A program made the translations under genes and the position numbers. Below, one piece after another: positions 11,700-23,989 of a DNA stretch of 64,000 nt (within the stretch, counting starts at the first letter, position 1; the number at the start of each line of letters is the position of its first letter). The notes below the pieces were generated by a model. The model saw only the letters and a list, made by a program, of their open reading frames with translations, searched no databases and was not told the DNA's origin. The stretch comes from Geosiphon pyriformis (Eukaryota > Glomeromycota > Glomeromycetes > Archaeosporales > Geosiphonaceae), in the NCBI GenBank assembly GCA_016748015.1, contig JAAOMT010000352.1, forward strand, positions 372,001-436,000, written 5' to 3'.

Positions 11700-14150
11700 A
11701 TTACCATAGATATTGTCTTTGTTTGAACAGTATTCTAAAACTAAGTCATCAATACTTAAAGAAAAGTTTTTTTTTAAGCTTTTTTTAAAACTGTTTTATT
11801 TTTTTAAAGACAATTATTTGTGCTTCTATTAATAAGTTAAAAATAGTACCAAGTCTTCTTTGCAAAATGTTTTTATAATTTCTTATTGTAGTTTCTTTAA
11901 AAGATATTGTCTCAATGTTAATTTTTATTAATAATATTGCTATTTGTCCATAGAATAGATAAAAGAATTTATAACTTGTTATGTCATAATTCACAGTTCT
12001 ATAAGCAAATAAAGCTAAAAACAGTACTTTGTTTTATAAGTTTGTTTTTTTACTGGTTTTGGTTAGAGTTTTATATAGTGTTTTATTAAAAGATTCTACT
12101 AGATTATTTGTTTAAGAGTAATAAAAAGAAGAAAATTTGTGACATATTTACATTTTTTTACAAAGTTTTTCAACCAATATACTAAAAAAAGCTTTTTTTT
12201 TATCAAATAAAAGTTCTTTGAAACAGTTATAATAACAAATGATATTTTTATAAATAATATTAACAATAGAAACTGCTGTTTAATTTGAGGTAGCTTTTAT
12301 TTTTATTTACTTTATAAGATAGTTAGTAACTGTAATAATATTTATTGTTATCAAAAATTATGATTAAAAATTCAACAATATCTATATCAATTCTGTTAAA
12401 TAATTGACTAATAAAGATTAGATAAATGTTTTCTTTGTGATTGAGTTTTTTTTCTTTAACAAATATTACAAATTTTGATATATTCAGCAATATCTTTTTT
12501 TAAGATAAATTAATAATAGCAAACAAGTGTTTTCTGAATTGTTTTAGTTTTTTCAAAGTATCTAGTTAATGAATCAGTGTGTATATTATAGATTACAATT
12601 TCTTTTTTTCAAATCTAATAACTCTTTGAAGGCAGTTAGAATCTTTTTTGTTTTTTTTTGTAAAGTTGGTTTTGGCAAATCAAATAAAAATTTGATTGTT
12701 TTTACAAATGTTTTTTTTGCTGTTAAGTATAATTCAATAGATATTGTTTTTTACTCAAAAATTCTATTAAAATAAAATAGTTGTCCAAGTTTATTATTAT
12801 GTTTGTTTGTAAGGAAATTACTAATAATTAAGTTGGTATAATTTGTAAGGGTTGTATTATTACTAAATAGTAAGTCTAAAAAGAGTATTAGTATTTTGAT
12901 GATAAGCTTTTTTGCAATATTGTATATTATAGTTAAATTCATCTAAATGGAGTATTTAGTGAGTTATTTAGTTTTTTTTTCTTCTTTGGTTAAATCAAGA
13001 CTTGATAATTTGTTATTACCAGAAATTTGGCACCAAAAAAATATTTATCTTAATAATTAGTAGCTCATACTATTGTTAGACATTTTTGTTTAATAATTAA
13101 GTAGTTTTGTTTTGTTAGAGAAAGTAATTAGCTGGTATAAACTATAATATATTTTTTGTTATCTTTGTCTTTTTAGAAGAAAACAGCACTAAATTCAATG
13201 CTAAATACATTAGTATAAAGAATAAAAGATTGGTTTAGATTAGATTGTATAAATATAAGTTTAGTAACTAGTTTTTCAAGATTTTAAAGACTTTTTGCTA
13301 ATATGTGTTTCAGTAATAATTGACAGTTTTTTTGAATAGCTGATTAAAAGAAAAAACGATTTTGGAGAAATTTTTGACAAACTTTCAATAATAAGATGCC
13401 AAATTAAGAAAAGAACATAGTTTATGAATATTTATTAGTTGTTTAATATTTTGGACTTTTTTAATCTTAACTGGATCAGAGAAAATTTTATCTTTTGTGA
13501 TAAAATAACCAAAAAACTAGATAAATTGTTGACCAAAGAAAAATTTAATTAAATTAATCTTAAAGCCAACATTTTTAAAAAAATCAAAAACCTTTTGTAA
13601 ATGTTCAAAGTGTTTATTTCAGATTTTTGAATATATTATCATATTATTCAAATAGACCAAAACAAAGTTTTCTTTTACTGATTTAAATACTTTGTTTATT
13701 AGACATTAAAAAATAAAAGAGGCATTAACAAGACCAAAAGACATAACAATAAATTTATAGGTGTTATACTTAGTAATAAAAACAGTTTTTTTTCTGCTTT
13801 TTGGATCTATTTCTACTTGCTAAAATTCAGTAGTTAGATTAATAGTTAAAAGAAAGCAGCACTATTGAATTAATTCAAAATTACATCAATTTTAAGAAGT
13901 GGATATATGTTTCTTTTAGTGATGGTATTTAATTGGCAGCAGTTAACACAAAAGTATAGAATTCCACCTTTTTTGAATACTACTACAATTAGAAAGACTC
14001 ATTTACTCTTGGTTTTTTGTATAAATTCAAAATTTTTCATTTGATTTATTTTTTTCTTGATAAACTCATTATTGTGACAATTGAATTAATAAGATTTTAG
14101 ATAAATGGAATGAATTTTTCTAGTGGTAATAGTATATTGTATTACATGAG
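11700..14150 (-). pseudogene. Element J reverse transcriptase, RNase H and integrase relic
   Basis: Recognisable blocks on the minus strand, in order: FKKGGILYFCVN followed by QLNTITKRNIYPLLKID (RT fingers, about 13.9-14.05 kb), VLVYLNNMIIYSK (the YxDD active site, about 13.64 kb, here YLNN so both Asp are lost), DPVKIKKVQN and LASYY (RT connection), the RNase H end near 12.9 kb, and the integrase start with FVIFVKEKK and RIDIDIVEFL (zinc-binding tail and first catalytic Asp, about 12.4 kb). Many stops and several frame changes interrupt it. It cannot make active protein. Confidence 0.65.
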
Positions 14151-14802
14151 TACATTTAAGAATATTATTTTTTTTAATATAACTGGACAGTTTCTAGCCA
14201 ATAAGTTTTTAATATCTATTTTCTTTTTTTAAGAAAGGGTTTTTTTTGTTTTACAGTTAGTAATTGAATCTTAAATAATTCATTTTCAAAGGATTTTTGC
14301 ATTTTTTTTATTTTTTATTTTGGTATTAAGTTAATTGGTTCTCAATTTTTGTAATAAATTAGATAAGACATATATTTATTACTAAAAAAACACAAATTTT
14401 TATTGTATTAGCACCAGACACAAGAACTATATTACCAATAATTATATTTGGCTTTTTTGTCAGATTTTCTGTTAAAAATTTTTTTGAATATGTTATAGTA
14501 AGGCCAACAGATTAATTTGCCATTTACAATAGTTTTTTTTTATTAACTTTGATATTATCTAATGGCTTGTTATTGTTGATAAAAGTGATATAGATAAGTT
14601 CAGCAGTTTTTTTTTGTTTTTTTTATTTATTTTTTTTATTACTCTTTTTATCATTTGATTTATCTGATTGTTTATCTTTTTGGTTCTGTTTGGTTATTAA
14701 AAGAGTTGTTTAATAATAACACTTAACTACAATAAGCTTTTTACCACATCTGATAATTAATTTACACAGCTTATAGTCAAGCAAAGCTTTGGCTTTCTTA
14801 AG

Positions 14803-15461
14803 TTACTTATTACCAACAATAATAGTGTATTTTTTGGCTTCAAAAATTTTTATATTAATTTTAATACTAATACTATTAATGTGAACAAGAACAGTTTTGG
14901 CAATACCAAGTCTTTTTTTTTTGTTATTATGCATATTAATTATGGATTTAATAAAAAGTTCATCAATCTTTTTACCAATGGCTTTTAAGAAGTATTTAGC
15001 AATAATGTTAACAGATAATCTACTGTTTAAAATTAAATCAATAAAATAACCAGTCATTTGGGCTTTACAAATTAGAAGAGTATTATTACTATTGTTAGCA
15101 AATTCAACTTAATGAGAATACTTGTTGGTTTTTGGTGTTTTTTTTTTGAGATTAAGAATTTATAAAGATTTTTTTTGAACTGTGAATAGATTATTAACTG
15201 GCCAAAGATAATGTAAGCTAAAGTTTTTATAAGATCTTTAACAATAAAATAGAGGCCAAATTTTTGCACTATTTCTGGGAATTTTAACTTTAAAAAATTC
15301 TTAAAAACTTTAGTTTTTGGTGGTTTATTGTTATTAATAATAGAAATTAAGGCTTTATTAAGATCTAAAATAAAATCAATCTTGGTTTTTTTCTTTTTTC
15401 TTGTAAATTTAAAGAAGTTGATAGCCAATTTATTTATATTATGGTTGAAGTGGAAAAACAA
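14803..15461 (-). pseudogene. Element J pre-protease and aspartic protease segment
   Basis: The upper open frame (15461-15072) matches the region ahead of the protease in Glomeromycotina gypsy polyproteins, with the AYIIFGQLI block. The lower frame (15057-14803) carries IDLILNSRLSVNII, which corresponds to the protease core I-D-x-I-L-D-S-G-x-S. The catalytic Asp is Asn and the Gly is Arg, so the enzyme is inactive. The downstream GNKWLKKAKALLDY matches the usual G-x-D/N-W-L-x-x-x-x-A protease tail. Confidence 0.65.
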
Positions 15462-15580
15462 CTTCTTTCTTTTCTACTTCCAAAAAACCCCAAAAGAATG
15501 CTTTTCTGAAAAAGAGGTTTTTTGTTTTTTTTTTCTTATTAACTTATACCAATATTTTTTTGTCTAACAACTTCTTCATT

Positions 15581-17465
15581 GTGGATTTGGAGACTGCTTT
15601 AGGTAACAGCATGTATAAAAAAAAGATACCCAAGGGTGTTTTTCATGGTCCTGCTGGTGGTTCATTTTCACAAAAGAAAAAGATTGTACTTGAAAAGATC
15701 AAACACTTTGATAATAAAAAAAACATCTTTCTAAGCAAGTCTGAATCTGGTAACAATGTGTATTTTAATGCTAATAGTCTGTTAGAGAATAATGAGAGTA
15801 TTAACATGACTGACATTAGTGGTGGCTCTCTGTTAGGCTCAGCTGCTAATACTCTCAAAGCAAAGTAAGTCAACACTAGTGCTGTTTATAGTTCTTCACT
15901 CAGTTCTTTCAATTTTGTTATGGATGATAATGAAAAAGTCTTTCTTTCTTCTCATCTTCCGATCTTTTTAGATAGAAAATAGATTGATCTAAAAGTTATT
16001 AAAACTCAGATAGATGTTGCTGTTAAAAAATTATTTGCTTTGGATATCAATTTTTCGGTGGTGAAAGACAAATTGGCAATGGCAAAAACTCAGGTGATTA
16101 GGAAATTGTTTTCAATAGTCTATGGTTTTGGGGGGGCCACTATCTCCTCAAAATTTGAAGGAATCATCTGATTTACATTTACTTCAGAGAAAAGTTTAAA
16201 AAAGGCTGTATTATTGACGAAAGATAAAAAAATTATTATAAACAATGATGTAAAAAAAACTGGAAGTTCATTCAGATTGGGTAGTAGTCATCAAAAAAAT
16301 TCTCATAGATACACCAAAGAAAATAATTGTTGTGGCTCTCTCCAAATTTGGTCAAGTGAGGTTAATCTGATTACAACATATTAGACTGTAACAGAAAACT
16401 GTAGTGGAGTTTGCCAATTCAGATTAGGCTGTGCAGTTGACATCTAAATAATTATTCCTTATCAAAAAAAATTCAGTGCATGTGACTATAACTGTGGGAG
16501 ATCGAAATACTTGGGCATCTAAAAATTGTTTTAGGGCACTTTTGTTTACTTTGTCTATGGGAACTACTGCACATAATTTTGATACTCTTTTGGATAAAGT
16601 GGATGAGAAAACTTGTATAATCAATTATTCACTAGAATCTGGCAATCAAATTTGCTGCACCATTATTGGTTTTAAATCTGATAATAAGCTTGAGTCTGTG
16701 TTTTATACTAAGCCAATTTTTGGTAGTGTCAAACTCTCTTAGACTAGATTAGATTTGGTTCAGTATGAAAAGTATGGGAGGTTTGGTCATTCAGCTTTGG
16801 AATGTGATATTCCTAATGTTTTGGTCTTTTTATCTTTAAAAACTTTTAAAAGAACAGTTTTTGTTACAAGTCACCTTCAGTTGGCCAGGCTGTATGCTAA
16901 GAAAAATGTTTTTATCTCTTGTTCTGCTGCCTTTGATGGCAAATTTTGGGCCCAAGTAGTTTTAGTAAATTTCTCTTCTTATGTTTCATCTATTAGTTTT
17001 AGTGCCAGTTCCTTTTTTTCTGGTGTTTTGGCTCTGAGTGGTCCTTATTCTTCTGTTTTTGATAATGTTTTTTCTTTGTGTACATGTTTGGTGTCTCTAA
17101 AATGCTCTTTAGAACTCTTAACAGATCAGATTTTTGGTTTAATACAAAAGTTTAACAATGTGGAAATGGTGCTTTTAGCTTCTCTTCTTTATTTTTGTAG
17201 TCTGACTGACTTTTCACCTACTGGTTTAGATTCAAATATGGACTTGGTTTTGGGTAATTTTAATATGGTGCTTTCACCTCCTCCTCTTCCTTCTATCTCA
17301 AATATTTCAGTTTTGGGCCAGAATAGTTCAAAAGTATTAACTACTAAGATGGGCTGTCTGGAATTGAAATTGGTGACTCTTGAGATCTCTGTTGGTTCAG
17401 TTTTTATAATGTTGAAACTGTTGTGTGCTGGCTCAAGTTCCTTGGGCTTTTTTTCTTCCCAATGA
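15581..17465 (+). pseudogene. LINE ORF1 (nucleic-acid binding protein) relic
   Basis: The expected start is a GTG at 15581 in front of DLETALGNSMYKKKIPKGV, so the ATG has been lost. Recognisable later segments are FHGPAGGSFSQKKK, GGSLLGSAANTLKAK, VTITVGDRNTWASK and LFTLSMGTTAHNFDTLLDKV. A zinc knuckle follows at about 16,760-16,810, but its first two Cys are Tyr (QYEKYGRFGHSALEC), both explained by TGT to TAT. The C-terminal region from 16755 to 17465 is open for 236 codons but shifted from the upstream frame. ORF1 proteins of this LINE type bind RNA and are needed for its mobility; this copy is dead. Confidence 0.75.
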
Positions 17466-19715
17466 GTTGTCTGGTTTGGAAGTTTGCTATATATAATGTC
17501 AAAAATTTAAACAATTTAGCTAAGCAGAATGATGCTATTAGATGGCATAAAAATTCTTGCAATTCGGTTTCTGTTTTCACTAAGACAAAGCTCAAAAGTT
17601 GCACTGGACTGTAAATTAAAAACAGGTTTTCTGGTTTGAAAATTTTTAGTTCTGGAATAGATTCTGAACATTTTGGGTTAGGAGTTGTAATTGTTTTGAA
17701 TAAGAATTTTGCTTGTTATATGTGCAAAATTTTAGAGATCCCTGGACATCTTATTTCTGTTTATCTTCTTTTTGCTGGCAGAGCTTCTGTTACAATTTTA
17801 GGTCTATATGCTGGTGTCTCAGCTGGTGTAAGATTTGAGTAGACTTATGCTATTAATTTCCTTATTGTATTGGTAATAAGTTCTAGCTTTTATGTTCTGC
17901 TCAGTGGTGATTTTAATAAGGATGGGGCTAGACATAGTACAAGTTTCAAAAAATGCTCAGAAGTGGGGTTACACAATATACTTTCAGACAGTTTCATATC
18001 CAAGTTTCTTACATAGTGCAATTCTAAAAGGGTGAAAAAAACTATTAATTTTATTTTTGTAAGTGGTTATCTCTTGTTTACTGTGTTTAATAAATGTGTT
18101 AGTGGTGTTTTTGATCATTTTAATACTGATTACTTGGCTGTGTTGGTCTTGGTGGGTCTGAGTGGCTTTTTAGACAAGCAATTAAATACATTGTGCAAGT
18201 TTGCTAACACAGACCATTGGAAGTTTAATTTCAAAGACTCAAATACTACTAAATGGGCATGTTTTGAAAACTGTGCTGCTGCTAAGATGTTATTTTTAAG
18301 AAATGACTTTACTACTGCTAGGGATCTTGGTAACTTGAATTCTATGTAGAGTCTGTTAGAAAAGATGATAACAAAGTTAACAAACTCTATTTTTTCTAAA
18401 CATTGATACAGTACTTTTGACTGTTCCAGAAACAAACATTCTTTTAGATTCTACAGACTCAAATTGTTAATTGCCAAGATAGTTAAGACTTTGAGTGTGA
18501 GTGATTTTTTAAGGTTTGTCTATCTTGTTAAGATTTAATCAGTTTTAAATAGTGTGGAATCTTCTAAAATTCCTGGTTTGTTTGATGTTTGTGGCAATTC
18601 TGTAAAGATTTTCAAACAATTGTCAATTGCCAAAAAACATTATTGCAAGACTAAGTATATTGAATCTAAGTTGGCTAAAAGTGCCTCTATTAACAAAGCA
18701 ATTGGAAAACACATGGACAATTTTGTTTCAGGAAAGAAGAATATGATTAATAATATTTTGGAGCATCCCTTTCACAAGATTGTTCTTGATCACTTGGTAT
18801 TGAATGGAAATTTAATTCTGGAACTAGCTGAAGTAAAGGCCAAGATTGATAGTATTATAGTTAATTGGATAAGAAAATGCAAGATATCTAAATCTGTGCC
18901 TGATTTGTGGTCCTGTTAGTATGTTCTTTTGGACTATATGGTAGACAATATTTTTTCTAATGTGATGGATAAAATCAAGTTGGATGAATTACACATGGTT
19001 ATCAAAAATCTGTTAAATAACAAGACTGTTGGCCTTTCAAGTGTCTCGAACAAACTTTGGAAGCATGGTAGTAATTTGGTGTTGGGTTGTCTTCTGGACT
19101 TGCTGAATTCTTGTTTTGTACATAGTGATGTTCCAGCTTTGTGAAAATGTGTCTGAATCTCTATGATTCCCAAGCCATATAACTGGGAAGAATGTCTTAC
19201 TAATACACAACCAATTACTTTAATTGAAACTGCTTGTAAGATTTTGTCAAAGATTTTGTCTGACCATATATCTTTAGCTTGCAGTGTATTTAATGTCCTT
19301 AAAGGTAACAATTTTTCAGTTTTAAAGAGTACTTCAACTCAGTTACTTGTATTTGTTGTTGGTTCAATAATAGAAGATGTCTTGGAAAAAGAGAAAGAAC
19401 TTTGGCTGGTATTACAGGACATGCATAAGACTTATGACTCTGTAAGATAGTTTCATTTAAGAGCTAATTTAATATACATTAAAATGTGTAATAGATTTAT
19501 TAGATTCTTTGAGAATATTTATTTAAACAAAATTAACAGGATTATGATAAATTTTGGTCTTTTTGATAGTTATAAGATGCTAAATAGGCTTAACCAGAGT
19601 GAAGTGTTTTCTTTGCTTCTTTGGAGAATCTTTTATGATCCTTTTTTGTGCGAAATTAAGAGACATGAACACTTATATGGATACAAAATTGACTTAAGAT
19701 TCATTGCTAAGTCAG
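17466..19715 (+). pseudogene. LINE ORF2, endonuclease and 5' part of reverse transcriptase
   Basis: Endonuclease (AP-type) blocks: SGIDSEHFGLGVVIVL, TILGLYAGVSAGVRF, then LLSGDFNKDG with the GDFN motif at about 17,915, and INFIFVSGYL plus DYLAVLVLVGL near 18.1 kb. RT blocks: NKTVGLSSVSNKLWKHG, ISMIPKPYNWEECLTNTQPI, LIETACKILSKILSDHI, WLVLQDMHKTYDSV and LLWRIFYDPFLCEIKRH. Nonsense codons interrupt it at least ten times, including a TAG at 19448 where the family has Trp. The frame ends at the insertion point of element C. Confidence 0.8.
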
Positions 19716-20580
19716 TGTTACAGGTAATTATTTGGGGTCTCAATGCAAATAACAAACCCATAACTTAGTGTTCAATTGATATAATAAGGAATGTTGGTTT
19801 CTGAAGGTTTTTGTGATCTAAAAGTTTTAGTTGATTTGAACGTTTTTGTTGTGGAGTTTTTTGTATAATGGACAGAGATTTCATAGTAATTGGAGTAGTT
19901 TTCTTTAATTGTAATTCTGTCCAATTTCTTTCTCAGCTTGGCAGCCAGATTTATTTTAGCAGTTATGTCTTTTTGGTAAGTTATCTGTTAATATATATGT
20001 AATTCTATCCTTATTTTTGGGTCTTTTATCAGGCTATCTTTGATGTCAATAATTCAGTACTTAATTCTCAATCAATTAGTAAAACCAAAAAAAAATAATA
20101 AAAGAAAATAAAAAAAAAATAAAAGAAGATAAAGAAATAAGCCAAGGCAATTAATGTTAGTATTCCATCAATAGCCATAATCAAGAGCTATTGTTCCAAT
20201 ATGGTTAAGTATTAATTACTATCAACATGAAGTATTGATAGTAGAAAGTGAATTTGAAATATTAAATAATTATTTATTGATATTTATGATGTGGAAAGTT
20301 GCTTAAATCAAATCTAAACTAAGAAGTCTGTCTTTTTCTGCTTCTAAAACTACTGCTATATATACATAATTTATGTTTTACAAGATTGCTCATATTCTTG
20401 AGCAATATGCTATGATTTCTTAAGCAATGTGCCTTAATTTTCTAATATTGCTCCACATTGCTAAGCAATATGCCATAATTTCTGACATTGCTCTACATTG
20501 CTAAGCAATATGCTTATATGCTAACTACTACTCTCTTATTGGTCTATTATTTTCTATATCTGTTTTCTTTATAAGTAATA
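19716..20580 (-). repeat. Element C 3' LTR
   Basis: 865 bp, pairs with 30035-30896. On the plus strand it opens TGTTACAGGTAATT and closes with AAGTAATA (ancestral GTAACA). Near 20,380-20,520 it holds an array of ATTGCT/AGCAAT palindromes in the promoter-proximal U3 part, and near 20,165-20,192 the conserved LTR stem-loop. Confidence 0.92.
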
Positions 20581-20593
20581 TTATCTTCTTCTT

Positions 20594-21229
20594 TTAATAT
20601 TAAGCTCTATTGAAATCCTCATTTTGAATTATGTCAAATACTTTTTTTTCAAGTAATGTCTGTTCCACTTTCCTCTTTATTTCTTCAATTTGTAAGTTGT
20701 TAATTCTTCCCCATTGGTTGATGGTTATGGCTTCCATGTTAAAACATAACAATATTTCTGGGTAGTTTTGAAATATAGTGTGTAGTCAATAAATGGTCTT
20801 AATATGTAGTGTCAAGTTTGTTTTCTTTTCAATAATGTCTTTAATGTTTTGGATTATTTCTTGATTAAAGATTCTTTTGGATTTGTTAAAATATAACTTC
20901 TGAATATCTACTTTTTGTTCCAATTAATAGTAGTAGTATGGTATTGGGAGTTGGTCTATCCATTGGTTCCAATTTTTTTTTGTCAGTTCTTCTATTGGAA
21001 CAATAATGGTTATCTTTCCAAAAGTGTTCTTTACTTTCTCTACTATTTTATCTGACCAGTTTATTGATTGTTTCTGTGATCACTGGTATGGTGTATTTTT
21101 TTCTTTTTGTTTGGTGTTTTAATAACAGATTGTTTGGTTGCTAATAATAATTTTCATGTTTACTTGTTGTTGATTTAAAGCCTGAAACAATTGTTGAGCT
21201 AAAATTTGAATATGGTCTGGTATTTCCAT
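20594..21229 (-). pseudogene. Element C third ORF (ORF3) in env position
   Basis: From ATG 21229 one frame runs 212 codons to a terminal TAA beside the polypurine tract, interrupted by about six stops. It begins MEIPDHIQILAQQLFQALNQ and contains NWNQWIDQLPIPYYYY, VDIQKLYFNKSKRIF and KVEQTLLEKKVFDIIQ. It is homologous in order and wording to 56242-56880 of element D. No membrane segment or known domain is visible, so it is not an envelope. Function unknown. Confidence 0.7.
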
Positions 21230-21329
21230 TTTTTTTTGTTGCTTTTGTCACATATACTATGTTTTTATATACTCTTTTGGTTGTTTTAATTTGATATGTT
21301 TGGTTCAATAACTATGATTGGTTCCAGAT

Positions 21330-23720
21330 CTTATGAAATCTTATTTGATTGAACTAGTATTCTCTGTGCTCCCAGTTGTGGAATATTATTGGTGGATGCT
21401 AATACTATGTTTTGATATAGTTTCAGTCAATTTTTATGTGTTGCTTTGATTAAAATTTTGTTGTTTAACTTTAATTTATAAGCTCTATTTTCTAGAATTT
21501 CTTTTATGTAAAATAGTCTGTCCTATTTGGGGTCAAATTTTCCACTCCATTGTTTTTTTGTTTTGGTACAATGTAAAAGTACTTTGTCTTCAATCTTGAA
21601 TTCAACTGGTTTATCTAGTAGTTAGTTATTATGTCTTTTTTTTTGTTTTTTTTGGATATTATCAGCTGCTCTTTGCCATTTGTTTTCTATGATGCAAATC
21701 ATTTATAGTTATCAAACAATTTATATAATTTTAAATTGTATCTAGTCTTCCAATTTTAATAATATTAAAAAACTAAACCATAAATATAATAGATTAAGTT
21801 CTTCTCTTTCACATTTATGGTTTAATTTTTTGAATTATATTATAATTTATAAAGTTATTGAAGTTTAAAATTAGCCACTTTTATTATTAATCTTTAATTT
21901 TCAGATGCCAATCAATCAGATTTTAGCCAATCAGCAATTATTAAAGTCATGTTACTACATAATAAATCATCGAAGTATTATTATTTTCAGAAAGACTTTC
22001 AATTAATATTAATTTAATCTTTAGATGATCACTTTTTTATAAAGATATAATATCTTTTGGTCTGCATGTCTTCTGCTGGTAACATGGCATCATTAACATA
22101 AATATTCCATTTATACTACCATCATATTCAGTTGTCATTATTGAAACAGAAACCCAAATATCAATATTGTTTACACCAGACATCAAAGAAATCATAAAAG
22201 TACTATGAGCAATTGTCAGAAAATTTGAGAATATTATTTGTGCTCTATTTGTAACCTTGTATTATTATAATATAAATACTTACTTTGAATTCACAAATAA
22301 TCTTTCAATGACTATAATGTTGTATTTCAAAGAATTGCTTGAATCTAAGAGATATATGAAATCCCCTATAATAAAAATTTTTGGTTAAATTTAATATTTG
22401 AATGATAAATATACCAAAAAAAAATATAATAACTAAAATACCTATTATGTATTCAACTGAATTATGATCTAGTTTTAGAATTGGTTCCTAAACTATAAAA
22501 AGAATTTCGATTGTTGAATATTTCAACAACTTATTAGAATGTAATATATAATAACTTATCACAATAATCAAGAAACTTACATTAGTTGATGTTAATTTAG
22601 GGAAATCAGATTGGAATTAAAAGATCTTTGGCTTTACTTTAATTGAGAGAACTGAAGTTGTCTTAAAGTTCATAACCTTGAATAGCTCTTTTTTGTTAGT
22701 GTTATACATTTTCTAATGAGTTCATTTTAATACAAAAAATGTATGAAATGTATTAATTCAAGTAGATAAAACCCAGATTTTTTTGTAAAAGCCTAATAAA
22801 CTTCTTATTTATAAATAATATATTAAAAACACATGTATATTAACCAATAAAATTTAATTATATAAATAAAAACACATAAAGATCATCATTTAAAATTTCA
22901 GACTGATTTATATTTTTGATAATTATAAATGGTTTGCACCATAATGTCTCCATTAATTCATATGTTCTTCTCAACAATGTTTTTTGAAAATTCTCTTCTG
23001 TTATTGGTTTTGTTAGATATGTTTTGACTTCTATCTCAACTAGTAATATTGCTGTTCTACTATATACTAATTCAAATAGTGTTGCTTATGTAGTGTTTTG
23101 CTTCATTATCTAGTAAGCAAATAATACTAATAGTATAAACAAATCTTATTCATCCTGGCTTTTTTAGCTGATCTTGGTTATTGTTTCACACAATGTTTTG
23201 TTGAACCTTTCAACTAACCCATTTGTTTGTGGATGGTATGGTAATGATAATGGTCTTTTTATCCCAAATCTTTGACTTAATTCTGCCAATGTTTTATTCA
23301 CAAAGTGAGTTCCTTAATCTGATAATAGTTCTTTTGAACATCTGTGTTAAAAGATTAAATCTTAATGAACAAATTCGACAATGGATTCTGCATCTGCTCT
23401 TTGAATGGCTTTTGCTTCTGGCCATTTTATAAAATAGTTCATGGCTACTGCAATATATCTGTTGCTTCTGCTGGTTATTGTTAATAATTCAACTAAGTCA
23501 ATTCCAATGTGATCAAATAGTTGTTTCATTTTAATTGGTCTTAACAGTTCACTGGGTTTTGTTCCTTTTCTTCTTTGATAAGCATCACAATTTTGAATGT
23601 ATTGAATGATGTTTAAATATATTGATGGCCAATAATATCTTTTTCTGATTTTTTTTATGGTTGCTTCTTTGTAAAAATGTCCTGCTGTTGGATCTGAGTA
23701 TATATTAAATAATATTGTTT
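21330..23720 (-). pseudogene. Element C integrase, interrupted by transposon K
   Basis: The part 23720-22942 holds GHFYKEATIKKIRKRYYWPS, the zinc tail CDAYQRR (second Cys now Tyr), IGIDLVELLT, LLSD and HPQTNGLVERFNKTL, so D, D and E of the DDE triad are all present. The C-terminal part resumes at 21689 with ENKWQRAADNIQ, the basic tail FKIEDKVLLH and the PFYIKEILENRAYKL block. The 1,252 bp between are element K. Stops interrupt several Trp, Gln and Arg positions. Confidence 0.8.
21690..22941. mobile_element. Transposon K, TA target duplication and inverted termini
   Basis: The insert is 1,252 bp. Its left end reads TGATGCAAATCATTTATAG and the inverted right end TGGTGCAAACCATTTATAA; 24 of the first 27 bases match. 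It is flanked by TA on both sides (21688-21689 and 22942-22943), and removing it with one TA restores the integrase codons for METLENKWQ. TA duplication points to the Tc1/mariner group. No transposase is visible. The interior includes intron-like borders and a short inverted repeat at about 21,772-21,832, so it may be a non-autonomous element carrying captured DNA. Confidence 0.85.
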
Positions 23721-23989
23721 CTTTCTCTGGTTCTGTAATTACTCTGGTTGGTTAATCTGAATTTTTTTTGTTTTTCCAGTAAAGTATATTTTGATGGTTA
23801 ATAAAATATTTTGATTGTTGTTTTATGTTATTTTGTTCTTTTTGAGATAATTTTTTCTTGAAAAATTGAGTATTTATATAGTATTGAAGTTGTTGGTATT
23901 TTTGTATATTTATTTTTTGTTATATTTTTGGGTTAAAATGTTTTTAGATTTGTCTCATTTGTGACAAACCATCAGCATTTCTATTTTTG

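Larger units (their letters stand above)
11000..15461 (-). mobile_element. Ty3/gypsy-type retroelement J, heavily decayed, truncated
   Basis: Minus-strand coding order is protease, RT, RNase H, integrase, read from about 15,460 down to about 11,000. The element is extremely AT-rich and full of stops. It is a different lineage from the other LTR elements here: no dUTPase and no Cys-rich module are visible between protease and RT. Its 5' side is cut at about 15,461 where the plus-strand LINE begins, so the LINE may have inserted into it. The left boundary is approximate and no LTR pair was found. Confidence 0.7.

Noticed and set aside
23223-23432. Plus-strand ORF of 69 residues
   Set aside because: It lies antisense to the integrase of element C and has no independent support.
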